A stretch of 64,000 nucleotides of DNA from Vallitalea okinawensis (GTDB lineage Bacteria > Bacillota > Clostridia > Lachnospirales > PQDH01): the NCBI RefSeq assembly GCF_002964605.1, contig NZ_PQDH01000012.1, positions 33,836 to 97,835 on the forward strand, given 5' to 3'. Each line of letters opens with the position of its first letter. Within the stretch, counting starts at the first letter, position 1. The position numbers were made by a program, and so were the translations under genes. A model generated the notes under the pieces. That model was not told the origin of the DNA. It worked only from the letters and a program-made list of their open reading frames with translations, and did not search any database. Positions 34,690 through 42,795 of the stretch are shown here, in pieces.

Positions 34690-36942
34690 ATGAAACTAAA
34701 GAGAATTATAAGTACTGTCCTAATATTTTCTTTTGTTTTTAACTTACTTTCATTTGTATCGTTAGCAGAAGAAGATGAACTAAAGATAAAATACGATGAA
34801 CAAATTTATAGCTATAGCAAGTTTCCGGCGATCCATATTGATGGACAACCAATGAAAGAAGGAGCAATGCCTCCAATTATTACGCCAGCAGGAAGAACCA
34901 TTGTGCCCGTAAGAGAATTTTTTGAAACAATCGGTGGTGATGTACAATGGAATGGCGAAACGAAGGAAGTTTACATATTAAGTGGAAATAACTTCATAGT
35001 TTTGAAAATTGATGATTACATAGCCTATGTTAATGGTATGGCGGTTGAGATGGATGAAACAGCAAAATTAGTTGCCAATATGAATGATCCGTCAAACACA
35101 AAGACGATGGTGCCTCTTCGTTTTATTTTAGAAGCCTTGGATTATGGCGTAGTATGGGACCATGACAGCTATACAATTCTTGCAACAAAAAATCAAGATA
35201 ATAGTGATGAAACCACGGATAATCAAGACAACACTAATGAAGAAGATAATACAAATAATGAAGATAACACAAATGATGATAATGATCCTGAGCCTATCGA
35301 AGGACTACCTACTCCGTTGGCAAAAAATCCGATTGCTTTTACAAATGCAGAGGATATTCCAGATGTTGCTGATGGTGAAAAGGAAATCCCTTATAAAAAG
35401 TATGATGATACGGACATTACAGGTTTTGCTTTTATAGAAGAACAAGGTGGTTTTAAATTTATAGTATCTGCTTCAAGTGCTATAAGTGGTATTGAAACGA
35501 CTATTTGGAATAACAAGTTAATTATAGATATTGCTAACGCTAATAAGGAATTTGATGAGGAAACAGTTCTTCTTGAAGACAATCCTTATTTTGAAGCAGT
35601 GCGTTCAAGTCAATATTCTAAAGATCCTTTAGCAACTCGTATCGTACTGGATATGAAATACGATGATATTAATTACAGTTTGAAATTAACAGATGATCGT
35701 ACAGATATGATTCTAACAGTTAGTCGCAATTATATCTATGATATTGAACTAGCACAGGATCAATTTGGTGATTATGTAGATATAACAGGGACAGAATTAC
35801 CTGTATTAGATATTTTTTGGTTGGCTAATCCTACACGTTTAGTGATTGATGTACCTTATTCAGATTCTGCATTTTTATACGAAGAAAGTGATGCAGAAGG
35901 TCAATATGTGAAGAATGTAAGAACATCCAAGTTTAATGATGATACAACTCGTATCGTACTAGAACTTAATGGAAATGCAGAATTCTCGGTTAGTGAATTG
36001 GATGATGATACAGTAAGAGTACGCTTAGTACCACCAACTTATAAAAATATTAACTATCAATACACGTCTAATCCAACGATAGTCATAAGTAAGCAAGTAC
36101 CTGGCATAGATATAGATGCATTTATTATTAATGATGACTATCTTAATAAGAGAGCTGTGATTACTATTCCAAGTACAAACTTAGAAGCTGTATATGGTTA
36201 TGGTACGATCAATATTAATGATGATGACGTCAAGCAAGTTAATTTATCTTCAGATCAAACAGGGTATCAAGTTGAGATTATTACAAAAGCCATAAAAGGC
36301 TATACCATTACTGAAGATGATAATAGTATTTATATTAATATTCTGGACCCGCAATCAGTTTATGAGAAAATTGTGGTAGTGGACGCTGGTCATGGTGGTT
36401 CAGATCCAGGTAAACCTGCTGGTGAGGGTAACTATGCAGAAATGAATGAGAAAGAAGCTAATTTAGACATTTCTCTTAAACTTGAGACACTATTGACTTA
36501 TCATAAAGATATTAAAGTATATATGACAAGAGTAGAAGATACGTACCCTACACTTCAAGAGCGTTGTGAATTAGCAAATGAAGTTGGTGCTGATTTATTT
36601 ATTAGTGTTCATAACAATGCGTTCTTCAGTTCCTATAATGGCACTGAAACCTTATACTATGACACTGGAAGTGGTATAACTAAAGCATTTGCAACTATTA
36701 TGCAAGAAACGACTTATTCTCAAGTGGGCACAGATAATAGAGGTTTAAGATATCGAGATGATCTATATGTTCTTAAACATACAAAGATGCCTGCGGTAAT
36801 TGTAGAAGTAGCTTACATGACAAGTCCAATTGATGGACCTCGGCTTAAAGAAGAAAGTTTTATTGATAATGCTGCAGTAGGTATTTATAATGGTATAATA
36901 GAGTCTTTGGAGATGCTTGAATCAAAAGGTTTATTGAATTAA
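34690..36942 (+). CDS. N-acetylmuramoyl-L-alanine amidase with copper-amine-oxidase-like and AMIN domains
   Basis: The 750-residue exported enzyme cleaves the amide bond between MurNAc and the peptide in peptidoglycan. It has a signal peptide (residues 1-26), a copper amine oxidase N-terminal-like stalk domain (about 45-165, GRTIVPVREFFETIGGDVQWNG and TMVPLRFILEALDYGVVWD), a linker rich in Asn, Asp and Thr (170-200), two AMIN-like cell-wall targeting regions (about 225-450), and a C-terminal Amidase_3 domain. Zinc and catalytic residues are visible in VVDAGHGGSDPG, NEKEANLD, ISVHNNAF and VIVEVAYMTS. It lies upstream of the gerM-rph cluster; GGGGGC precedes the ATG. Confidence 0.9.
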   Translation: MKLKRIISTVLIFSFVFNLLSFVSLAEEDELKIKYDEQIYSYSKFPAIHIDGQPMKEGAMPPIITPAGRTIVPVREFFETIGGDVQWNGETKEVYILSGNNFIVLKIDDYIAYVNGMAVEMDETAKLVANMNDPSNTKTMVPLRFILEALDYGVVWDHDSYTILATKNQDNSDETTDNQDNTNEEDNTNNEDNTNDDNDPEPIEGLPTPLAKNPIAFTNAEDIPDVADGEKEIPYKKYDDTDITGFAFIEEQGGFKFIVSASSAISGIETTIWNNKLIIDIANANKEFDEETVLLEDNPYFEAVRSSQYSKDPLATRIVLDMKYDDINYSLKLTDDRTDMILTVSRNYIYDIELAQDQFGDYVDITGTELPVLDIFWLANPTRLVIDVPYSDSAFLYEESDAEGQYVKNVRTSKFNDDTTRIVLELNGNAEFSVSELDDDTVRVRLVPPTYKNINYQYTSNPTIVISKQVPGIDIDAFIINDDYLNKRAVITIPSTNLEAVYGYGTININDDDVKQVNLSSDQTGYQVEIITKAIKGYTITEDDNSIYINILDPQSVYEKIVVVDAGHGGSDPGKPAGEGNYAEMNEKEANLDISLKLETLLTYHKDIKVYMTRVEDTYPTLQERCELANEVGADLFISVHNNAFFSSYNGTETLYYDTGSGITKAFATIMQETTYSQVGTDNRGLRYRDDLYVLKHTKMPAVIVEVAYMTSPIDGPRLKEESFIDNAAVGIYNGIIESLEMLESKGLLN

Positions 36943-36945
36943 ATA

Positions 36946-36972
36946 TTGAACTCTCCTTTAATTTGGTATAAA
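36946..36972 (+). promoter_or_regulatory. Candidate promoter of the gerM-rph cluster
   Basis: TTGAAC (36946-36951) overlaps the amidase 3' flank; TATAAA (36967-36972) follows after 15 bases, with TGG directly before it as an extended -10. Confidence 0.45.
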
Positions 36973-37007
36973 ATGTAAATGAATACAAATTAAGGGAGGG
37001 TTTATTT

Positions 37008-37508
37008 TTGTTGAAAAGATTTATAATAGGTCTACTGATAAGTAGTGTTTTTTTTAGGATGCCCTTGGGTATAGTAGCGGAATCAGCTGAGGGTAAATTA
37101 CTTGTTTATGAGATTAAGGATGAAGAAATTGAAGCTACTATAATGGATGTAGATGTAGAAGAACAAGCTGTGGAAGAGAAAATTGTAAATTTATTTGAAA
37201 TCTTAACTACCTTGGACTATAATGAGAATCAGATACAATTGATACCATATAAATCTGCAATTGATCTGTGTCTGTATAAAGATGGGCATGTCGATGTAGT
37301 CTTTAATGAAGAATTGAATAACTATGGAGGTAGTGCACACGAATTCTTTATGGTTAATCAATTACTATATATGGTATTTGAACTAGAAGATATAAAAACC
37401 GTCTCTTTTTATATAGAGGACAGAGAAGTATTTACAGAAGGAACACTTATAAACAACTATACTGAAGAGCAATTTATTGAAAGGATGAAACAAAGTGAGT
37501 CGTATTGA
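37008..37508 (+). CDS. GerM-like exported protein
   Basis: The 166-residue protein has an N-terminal signal or anchor (residues 1-24) and a GerMN-type domain, with the typical pattern of strands in [20 protein letters not shown] followed by a helix and [11 protein letters not shown]. GerM acts outside the membrane in sporulation and germination in Bacillus. Start is TTG at 37008 or 37011 after AAGGGAGGG; the latter gives MKRF. The gene overlaps rph by 14 bases. The order gerM-rph-rdgB-phosphodiesterase is the same as in Bacillus subtilis gerM-rph-ysnA-ysnB, which supports the assignment. The protein is shorter than Bacillus GerM and has only one such domain. Confidence 0.75.
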   Translation: MLKRFIIGLLISSVFFRMPLGIVAESAEGKLLVYEIKDEEIEATIMDVDVEEQAVEEKIVNLFEILTTLDYNENQIQLIPYKSAIDLCLYKDGHVDVVFNEELNNYGGSAHEFFMVNQLLYMVFELEDIKTVSFYIEDREVFTEGTLINNYTEEQFIERMKQSESY

Positions 37509-38214
37509 TGGAAGAACTAATGATGAATTAAGACCAGTAAAATTAACGAAAGACTATATCATGCACCCTGAGGGGTCAGTATTAATAGAAATGGGGAATA
37601 CAAAAGTCATCTGCAATGCTACTGTAGAAGATCGTGTACCTCCATTCAAAAAAAATTCCGGAGAAGGCTGGGTTACTGCCGAGTATGCTATGTTACCACG
37701 TGCTACATCAACAAGAAATACGAGAGATATAGCCAGACTTAAAATGAATAAACGTTCTGTAGAGATTCAACGTCTTATTGGACGAGCTATCCGTTCAGTA
37801 GTTGATTTTAAAGCTTTAGGAGAAAGAAGTATTCTCTTAGATTGTGATGTTATACAAGCTGATGGTGGTACCCGTACTGCATCTATAACAGGTGGATTTG
37901 TAGCAGTAGCTTTGGCTTGCCAGAAGTTATTGGATGAAGGTGTTATTAAAAAAATGCCTATCAAAGGTATGGTTGCCGCTGTAAGTGTAGGTATAGTTAA
38001 TGAAGAGGCTATGTTAGACTTATGTTATGAAGAAGACAGTGGCGCTAAAGTGGATATGAATATTGTTATGACAGATCAAGGAGAGTTCATTGAGGTTCAA
38101 GGAACTGGAGAAGAAGCTCCTTTTACAAGAGAGCAGCTTAATGAATTGTTAGCCCTAGGGGAAAAGGGGACCAATGATTTAATTGAGATACAAAAGGAAA
38201 TAGTTCAGTTTTAA
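37495..38214 (+). CDS. rph: Ribonuclease PH
   Basis: The 239-residue enzyme is a phosphorolytic 3'-5' exoribonuclease that trims tRNA 3' ends. The family N-terminus is [15 protein letters not shown], followed by [34 protein letters not shown] and the phosphate-binding [11 protein letters not shown]. It starts at GTG 37495 inside the end of the GerM-like gene. A structured repeat element begins four bases after its stop codon. Length is normal for the family. Confidence 0.96.
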   Translation: MSRIDGRTNDELRPVKLTKDYIMHPEGSVLIEMGNTKVICNATVEDRVPPFKKNSGEGWVTAEYAMLPRATSTRNTRDIARLKMNKRSVEIQRLIGRAIRSVVDFKALGERSILLDCDVIQADGGTRTASITGGFVAVALACQKLLDEGVIKKMPIKGMVAAVSVGIVNEEAMLDLCYEEDSGAKVDMNIVMTDQGEFIEVQGTGEEAPFTREQLNELLALGEKGTNDLIEIQKEIVQF

Positions 38215-38217
38215 TAA

Positions 38218-38364
38218 ATATAGCATTAGGGTCAAGCATATAAGGAAATCTATTGCACCGGCTGGAAAGACGTCCATGTCTTAGACAGCCGGGTTCGCCA
38301 TCCATGGCTCACTACTCCATAGAATTCCTTATATGCTTTCTGTATTGATTGGATAAAATGATAG
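38218..38364 (+). repeat. Structured repeat element, copy A
   Basis: This is one of two similar elements of about 145 bases (the other is at 43674-43816). It starts four bases after the rph stop. A perfect 14-bp terminal stem (38234-38247 with 38325-38338) encloses an inner stem CCGGCTG (38258-38264)/CAGCCGG (38286-38292) capped by AAGAC/GTCTT, and a small GCCA/TGGC hairpin (38297-38308). Compared with copy B, three pairs of the outer stem and one of the inner stem change on both sides, keeping pairing. It is either a non-coding or 3' UTR RNA or a small hairpin-type mobile element; I do not recognise the family. Confidence 0.75.
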
Positions 38365-38516
38365 TATATCCTGAGATTAAATAAATCAGTTATGATAATT
38401 AGTGATCTTAATTCTTGACGAAGAACTATGGGTGGAGTAAAATTGAGGTAAGCTTAATAGAGTTTCTAAACAGGTGACGAGTTAGATTGATTTGAATATA
38501 GAAAGTTGGCTTAGAG

Positions 38517-39122
38517 ATGGATAAAATTATTTTCGCAACTAAAAATAAAAAGAAGCTTGTGGAGATCAATGAAATTTTGGTTGGGACAGGCTTAGAAGTG
38601 ATCTCTATGGAGGATGCTGGTATTGATATTGATGTAGTTGAGGATGGCTCCACTTTTGAAGAGAATGCTTTGAAGAAAGCTACTGAAATTATGAAAGTTT
38701 CAGGGAAAATTGTTCTGGCGGATGATTCAGGATTAGAAGTGGATTACTTAGATAAAGCTCCAGGCATATATTCAGCTAGATTTGCTGGTAAAGAGACATC
38801 CTATTCTATAAAAAATCAAATGATTATTGATAAGCTTGATGGGGTACCTGATGAACAACGTATAGCTCGTTTTGTGTGTGCTATTGCAGTAGCTTATCCT
38901 AATGGTGATACAAAGGTGGTTAGAGAAAATTTTGAAGGGCGTATTGCCTATCAACCTGATGGAGAAAATGGTTTTGGTTATGATCCAATCTTTTATGTAC
39001 CTGAATATGAAATGACATCAGCAAAGATGTCACGAGACCTGAAGAATGAAATCAGTCACAGAGGTAAGGCTTTGAGAAAAATGAAGGAAGTTTTGTTAGC
39101 GAATGAAAGTACTAGTCATTAG
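38517..39122 (+). CDS. rdgB: XTP/dITP diphosphatase (RdgB/HAM1 family)
   Basis: The 201-residue enzyme removes non-canonical purine triphosphates (ITP, dITP, XTP) to protect nucleic acids. Motifs are the N-terminal ATKNKKKLVEI, VLADDSGLEVDYL, FGYDPIFYVP and the C-terminal ISHRGKALRKM. The ribosome binding site is weak (only AGAG near the ATG). It follows rph after the structured repeat and overlaps the phosphodiesterase gene by 20 bases, matching the Bacillus gene order. Confidence 0.95.
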   Translation: MDKIIFATKNKKKLVEINEILVGTGLEVISMEDAGIDIDVVEDGSTFEENALKKATEIMKVSGKIVLADDSGLEVDYLDKAPGIYSARFAGKETSYSIKNQMIIDKLDGVPDEQRIARFVCAIAVAYPNGDTKVVRENFEGRIAYQPDGENGFGYDPIFYVPEYEMTSAKMSRDLKNEISHRGKALRKMKEVLLANESTSH

Positions 39123-39597
39123 TGATACGCATAAAGACATATCTAAAGTAAGAAAAATTTTAAAGAGAATTAAGAGTCGAATTGATTACGTTATTCATTT
39201 AGGTGATCACATTAATGATGCATTGGACTTGTCTTATGAGTTCCATGATTTGCATTTTGAGTGTGTTGCAGGGAATTGTGATTGGTTCAGTAATGAAGAT
39301 AATGAGAAATGTATCTATATAGATGATAAGAAATTCTTCATTACCCATGGTCACCATTATGGGGTTAAGGGTTCTACACAACGAATAGCTCTTCATGGTA
39401 AAAAGCTAGGAGTTGATGGTGTTCTTTTTGGGCACAGCCATGTACCTGTTAATGATTGGGTAGATGACCTTTTTTTAATGAACCCAGGTAGTTTAACCCA
39501 ACCCAGAGGGTATGAAGGACCTTCTTATGGTATTATTACAATAGTGAACGGCAAGATAGAAGGGCAAATAATTGAATATAATAAAATATTTAAATAA
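39103..39597 (+). CDS. YfcE/MJ0936-type metallophosphoesterase
   Basis: The 164-residue protein is a small calcineurin-like phosphodiesterase. Metal-binding motifs are VISDTHKD (DxH) at the N-terminus, HLGDH, VAGNCDW, THGHHYG and FGHSH, all in the normal order. It is the counterpart of Bacillus YsnB in the rph-rdgB cluster. Its substrate is not known; family members cleave phosphodiesters in vitro. It is cotranscribed and translationally coupled with rdgB. Confidence 0.92.
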   Translation: MKVLVISDTHKDISKVRKILKRIKSRIDYVIHLGDHINDALDLSYEFHDLHFECVAGNCDWFSNEDNEKCIYIDDKKFFITHGHHYGVKGSTQRIALHGKKLGVDGVLFGHSHVPVNDWVDDLFLMNPGSLTQPRGYEGPSYGIITIVNGKIEGQIIEYNKIFK

Positions 39598-39613
39598 ATA
39601 TCTTTAAAAACTA

Positions 39614-39642
39614 TTGACTTTTTAGTGGATTTTTTATATAAT
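39614..39642 (+). promoter_or_regulatory. Promoter of the tRNA cluster
   Basis: TTGACT (39614-39619) and TATAAT (39637-39642) are exactly 17 bases apart, 30 bases before the first tRNA. Confidence 0.8.
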
Positions 39643-39671
39643 GTTCTTCGTCCTTTAAAAAAATAATCAAT

Positions 39672-39746
39672 CGGGGTGTGGCTCAGCTTGGCTAGAGCGC
39701 TTGATTTGGGTTCAAGAGGTCGCAGGTTCGAATCCTGTCACCCCGA
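39672..39746 (+). tRNA. tRNA-Pro (UGG)
   Basis: The acceptor stem CGGGGTG/CACCCCG is perfect, with the T-arm GCAGGTTCGAATCCTG and anticodon loop TTTGGGT (anticodon TGG). The 3' CCA is not encoded. Confidence 0.97.
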
Positions 39747-39758
39747 CTTTAATATTAT

Positions 39759-39829
39759 GCGGGTGTAGTTCAATGGTAGAACACCAGCCTTCCAAGCTGG
39801 ATACGTGGGTTCGATTCCCATCACCCGCT
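39759..39829 (+). tRNA. tRNA-Gly (UCC), copy 1
   Basis: Acceptor stem GCGGGTG/CACCCGC; anticodon stem CCAGC/GCTGG with loop CTTCCAA (TCC). Discriminator T, no encoded CCA. It is identical to the copy at 40221. Confidence 0.97.
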
Positions 39830-39836
39830 TTATTAT

Positions 39837-39913
39837 GTGCCTGTAGCTCAGCAGGATAGAGCAGTGGCCTTCTAAGCCACGTGTCCGGGGTTCGAATCCC
39901 TGCAGGCACGCCA
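39837..39913 (+). tRNA. tRNA-Arg (UCU)
   Basis: Acceptor stem GTGCCTG/CAGGCAC; anticodon stem GTGGC/GCCAC with loop CTTCTAA (TCT). The discriminator G is followed by an encoded CCA. Confidence 0.97.
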
Positions 39914-39993
39914 TATTACACAAGGGTACTTTATTTAAAGCTAAGTTATCACCTAGCATAAAACTCAAGGTTTCATAACCTAAAAAAATCTAA

Positions 39994-40065
39994 TGGGTAG
40001 TCGCCAAGCGGTAAGGCACAGGACTTTGACTCCTGCATCCGCAGGTTCGAATCCTGCCTACCCAG
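39994..40065 (+). tRNA. tRNA-Gln (UUG)
   Basis: Acceptor stem TGGGTAG/CTACCCA; anticodon stem CAGGA/TCCTG with loop CTTTGAC (TTG). No encoded CCA. Confidence 0.97.
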
Positions 40066-40131
40066 TTCGTTGTTTGAATTCTTTGATTCAACAACATGGA
40101 ATTATTTTTATTATACTATTATAAATTATAT

Positions 40132-40215
40132 GCGGATGTGGCGGAACTGGCAGACGCACTAGACTTAGGATCTAGCGCCTTTGGCGTGGGGGTTCGACTC
40201 CCTTCATCCGCACCA
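40132..40215 (+). tRNA. tRNA-Leu (UAG)
   Basis: Acceptor stem GCGGATG/CATCCGC; anticodon stem CTAGA/TCTAG with loop CTTAGGA (TAG), and a variable arm (GCGCCTTTGGCGT) as expected for a class II tRNA. CCA is encoded. Confidence 0.97.
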
Positions 40216-40220
40216 CACCT

Positions 40221-40291
40221 GCGGGTGTAGTTCAATGGTAGAACACCAGCCTTCCAAGCTGGATACGTGGGTTCGATTCCCATCACCCGCT
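40221..40291 (+). tRNA. tRNA-Gly (UCC), copy 2
   Basis: Sequence identical to the tRNA-Gly at 39759-39829; anticodon TCC, no encoded CCA. Confidence 0.97.
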
Positions 40292-40320
40292 TCAATATCT
40301 TCAAATACTCATACATCATA

Positions 40321-40346
40321 AGAGAATGACTTAGGTCATTCTCTTT
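40321..40346. terminator. Bidirectional terminator between the tRNA cluster and the CYTH gene
   Basis: AGAGAATGAC (40321-40330) pairs perfectly with GTCATTCTCT (40335-40344) across a TTAG loop, with T-rich bases after it. Confidence 0.75.
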
Positions 40347-40356
40347 ACTTATATTC

Positions 40357-40815
40357 TTATTTATTTGATTGATCTAATGTTGCCAATGCTTGATTCGTAT
40401 AGCGATAGTCTTCAGTCACCTCTTCGCCAAACCAATCAGGCGCTTTAAATGCTTTGGCCTCATCGACTGAAGAAAATTCAACCTCAACATATTTCAAAGG
40501 TGCTAGTTCTCCTTCAAAAAGATCAAGTTCAGCAATTAATCCACGTTCAAGAGGAATCTCATATCGTTTTTTTTCAATCAGACGACCTTCCTTTTTGGCT
40601 ATCAAACTTTCGTACTCGTCAATATTTATTGGCATCTCAAGTTCATGACGTAATAGACCACCTTTAGATTTAAGGGTTAAGATATATTGATTATTTCTTT
40701 TTCTTATGCGAATCGTAGGCGTAGTGTGGATATACGCTTGTTGAATAGTGGAATAAGTATATTGATCTAACTCAAAGGGGATTTCTTCAACTATAAATTT
40801 TCTTTCGATTTCCAT
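40357..40815 (-). CDS. CYTH-domain protein (triphosphate tunnel metalloenzyme family)
   Basis: The 152-residue protein begins with the family motif EIERKF and has the alternating charged strands of the CYTH tunnel (TIRIRKRNNQYILTLKSKG, HELEMPI, IEKKRYEI, AELDLFEG, YVEVEF). Family members hydrolyse tripolyphosphate, thiamine triphosphate or act as class IV adenylate cyclases. The substrate here cannot be inferred. GGAGCAGTCACTG lies ahead of the start on the minus strand. Single gene. Confidence 0.88.
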   Translation of the reverse strand: MEIERKFIVEEIPFELDQYTYSTIQQAYIHTTPTIRIRKRNNQYILTLKSKGGLLRHELEMPINIDEYESLIAKKEGRLIEKKRYEIPLERGLIAELDLFEGELAPLKYVEVEFSSVDEAKAFKAPDWFGEEVTEDYRYTNQALATLDQSNK

Positions 40816-40989
40816 CAGTGACTGCTCCTTTCACAACTTCTAGTAGTATAATATCCCAATGCTTAATAATATTCAAGTTAAGTAACAGAATTTTAAATAG
40901 ATCACAAGGCTGGTATCCATATTATTTTTTAACTAAATGGGTGGAGTTATTCTTTGGGGTGCAAAGATTAGAAATATTTTGCAAACTAA

Positions 40990-41026
40990 AAAAGTAGTCA
41001 TAAGGCAAACTAACCTTACGCTACTT
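40990..41026 (-). terminator. Terminator of the unknown gene at 41052
   Basis: AAGTAGTCATAAGG (40992-41005) pairs imperfectly with CCTTACGCTACTT (41014-41026); read on the minus strand it is followed by six T. Confidence 0.7.
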
Positions 41027-41051
41027 CTTATGACTTGTTCAGTAATATTCA

Positions 41052-41444
41052 TTACAATTTTATATAGGAGAAAAGTGTACGGATATTTGAAGAGTTAAAA
41101 ATATCAGTCTCGATCGTATTGGATGCTTCTAGGACTTTATTAACAGGAATATCATAGATATAACTTACATCTTCAATACTATAGTTATTAAAAGTTTTAC
41201 GCTCAAGTTCTCTATTGAACAACTTGCAAATTGGGCTTGAACCCTTTTTCATGATCATAAAGAAAGTCATTTTATTTAACTGTGTTATGTTTTCTTCAGA
41301 TACAATACTATGTATTTCTAATTCAGAAATAGATAAAAGTTGTGCTAAGGAATTAACTGTAATTGGATCTTGAGCCTTGATAAAGACATCTATCTGTTGA
41401 AGCTGAGGTTCTATCATTTCCTCATAATGTTGTAAATATGTCAT
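41052..41444 (-). CDS. Hypothetical protein with a helix-turn-helix-like segment
   Basis: I do not recognise this 130-residue soluble protein. Residues 25-50 (ITVNSLAQLLSISELEIHSIV) look like a helix-turn-helix, and a second similar segment lies near 92-112 (SIEDVSYIYDIPVNKVLEA), so it may have two DNA-binding-like repeats flanking a hydrophobic middle (FFMIMKKGSSPICKLF). A good ribosome binding site (GGAGG) precedes the start and a terminator follows, which supports a real gene. It is divergent from the spore protein gene at 41585; a sporulation role is only a guess from position. Confidence 0.7.
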   Translation of the reverse strand: MTYLQHYEEMIEPQLQQIDVFIKAQDPITVNSLAQLLSISELEIHSIVSEENITQLNKMTFFMIMKKGSSPICKLFNRELERKTFNNYSIEDVSYIYDIPVNKVLEASNTIETDIFNSSNIRTLFSYIKL

Positions 41445-41584
41445 ATTGTCATAACCTCCGATGTTTGAATCAAGTTAATTATATCAAAAAAAATGATTAA
41501 ATTCATTTGTAATAGTTGGTATAAATAAAAACATGAATAAAAGAAGAGAAAAATCAAATAATAGGAACATGGAGGTGAAACAAG

Positions 41585-41815
41585 ATGGCAAACACTAATA
41601 TGACTAATCATACTGATAGTAATAGTCCAGCATACAAAAGTAGTGCTGCAAGAGAAGCTTTAAACCAATACAAATATGAGGTAGCTAATGAATTAGGTGT
41701 AAACTTAAAGCAAGGTTACAATGGCGAATTAACTTCTCGTGAAGCTGGTTCTATCGGCGGCGAAATGGTTAAAAGAATGATTCAATCACAAGAGCAAAAA
41801 ATGTCAGGTCAATAA
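41585..41815 (+). CDS. Alpha/beta-type small acid-soluble spore protein
   Basis: This 76-residue protein coats and protects spore DNA. It has the family pattern ALNQYKYEVANELGV in the first helix, GYNGELTSREAGSIGGEMVKRMI in the second, and the germination protease cleavage region around YEVANEL. GGAGGTG precedes the ATG. It shows that the organism forms endospores. It is a single gene ended by a hairpin at 41908. A forespore promoter is expected but I could not place one with confidence. Confidence 0.96.
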   Translation: MANTNMTNHTDSNSPAYKSSAAREALNQYKYEVANELGVNLKQGYNGELTSREAGSIGGEMVKRMIQSQEQKMSGQ

Positions 41816-41907
41816 TATATAGTGCATAGAAGTTGTAGTTAAATACAAATCTTCATGCAAAATATATAGTAGACAAAGGAAATAATAAATAATATAATAT
41901 CTATTAT

Positions 41908-41936
41908 AAGAGAGATACTTTAAGTATCTCTCTTTA
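41908..41936 (+). terminator. Terminator after the SASP gene
   Basis: AAGAGAGATACTT (41908-41920) and AAGTATCTCTCTT (41922-41934) are perfect complements. They lie about 90 bases beyond the stop codon, and the tail is short on T. Confidence 0.7.
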
Positions 41937-42042
41937 AATGTGGGCGTAGGAATTAACCTTCCTGTATCTCACTTCTAATTAAACTATACATAATTCAACT
42001 AAGGGTATAAATAGTTGAATCAATAAAGTAGGGATGATTTAA

Positions 42043-42795
42043 ATGTACGATAGTTTTGCTTACGTCTATGATAAATTTATGGAAAACGTACCCTATGATC
42101 AATGGGTAGAGTATATACAAGCTTTATGGTCCCATTACAGTTTAGAACCTCAACTTGTTTTAGATCTTGCCTGTGGTACAGGTGAGGTTACTTACCGACT
42201 TGCAGAGAAAAATTATGATATGATTGGTATTGACATATCTAATGAAATGCTAAATGTAGCTCGTGAAAAGACTGAAAAAAAAGATTTAAGTATTTTATTC
42301 TTGGAACAAGATATGCGTGAATTCGAATTATATGGAACCGTTTCAAGTATAGTTTGTATTTGTGATGGTTTAAACTATCTACATGATGAAGAAGATTTAT
42401 TACAAGTATTTAGTTTGGCTAATAACTACTTAGATCCAAAGGGTTTATTTATTTTTGATATGAATACAGCTTATAAATATGAGATGTTAGGTCAAGAAAC
42501 ATATACAGATGTTCAAGATGAGTGTGCTTATATATGGGACAATTATTATGATGAAGTAGAACATATGAATGAGTATCATTTAACTATCTTTGATAAAGAA
42601 AGAAATGGACTCTATCGTAAATATGAAGAGACTCATTATCAGAGAGCCTATACAAAGGAAAGAGTTTGCCAGTTATTAAAAGATGCTGGATTACAATTAA
42701 TGGCGGTATATGATGCTTTTACATTTGATGAACCAAAGGAAAACAGTGAACGACTTTATTTTATAGCAAGAGAGAAAGATAAGGAGGAGAACTAA
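42043..42795 (+). CDS. Class I SAM-dependent methyltransferase
   Basis: The 250-residue protein has the Rossmann SAM-binding motif VLDLACGTGEVT near residue 41, motif II IGIDISNEML and the acidic DMRE. After the core there is a lid with Tyr- and Trp-rich strands typical of small-molecule methyltransferases of the YitW/'DUF' type. The substrate is unknown. Its stop shares one base with the hslO start, so the two are coupled; that pairing is common in clostridia but its meaning is not clear. Confidence 0.88.
   Translation: MYDSFAYVYDKFMENVPYDQWVEYIQALWSHYSLEPQLVLDLACGTGEVTYRLAEKNYDMIGIDISNEMLNVAREKTEKKDLSILFLEQDMREFELYGTVSSIVCICDGLNYLHDEEDLLQVFSLANNYLDPKGLFIFDMNTAYKYEMLGQETYTDVQDECAYIWDNYYDEVEHMNEYHLTIFDKERNGLYRKYEETHYQRAYTKERVCQLLKDAGLQLMAVYDAFTFDEPKENSERLYFIAREKDKEEN

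Noticed and set aside
39712..40319. Minus-strand frames across the tRNA cluster that translate to peptides such as GIRTPDTWLRRP
   Set aside because: They are antisense translations of tRNA genes, a well-known source of false proteins; no ribosome binding sites and full overlap with six clear tRNAs.
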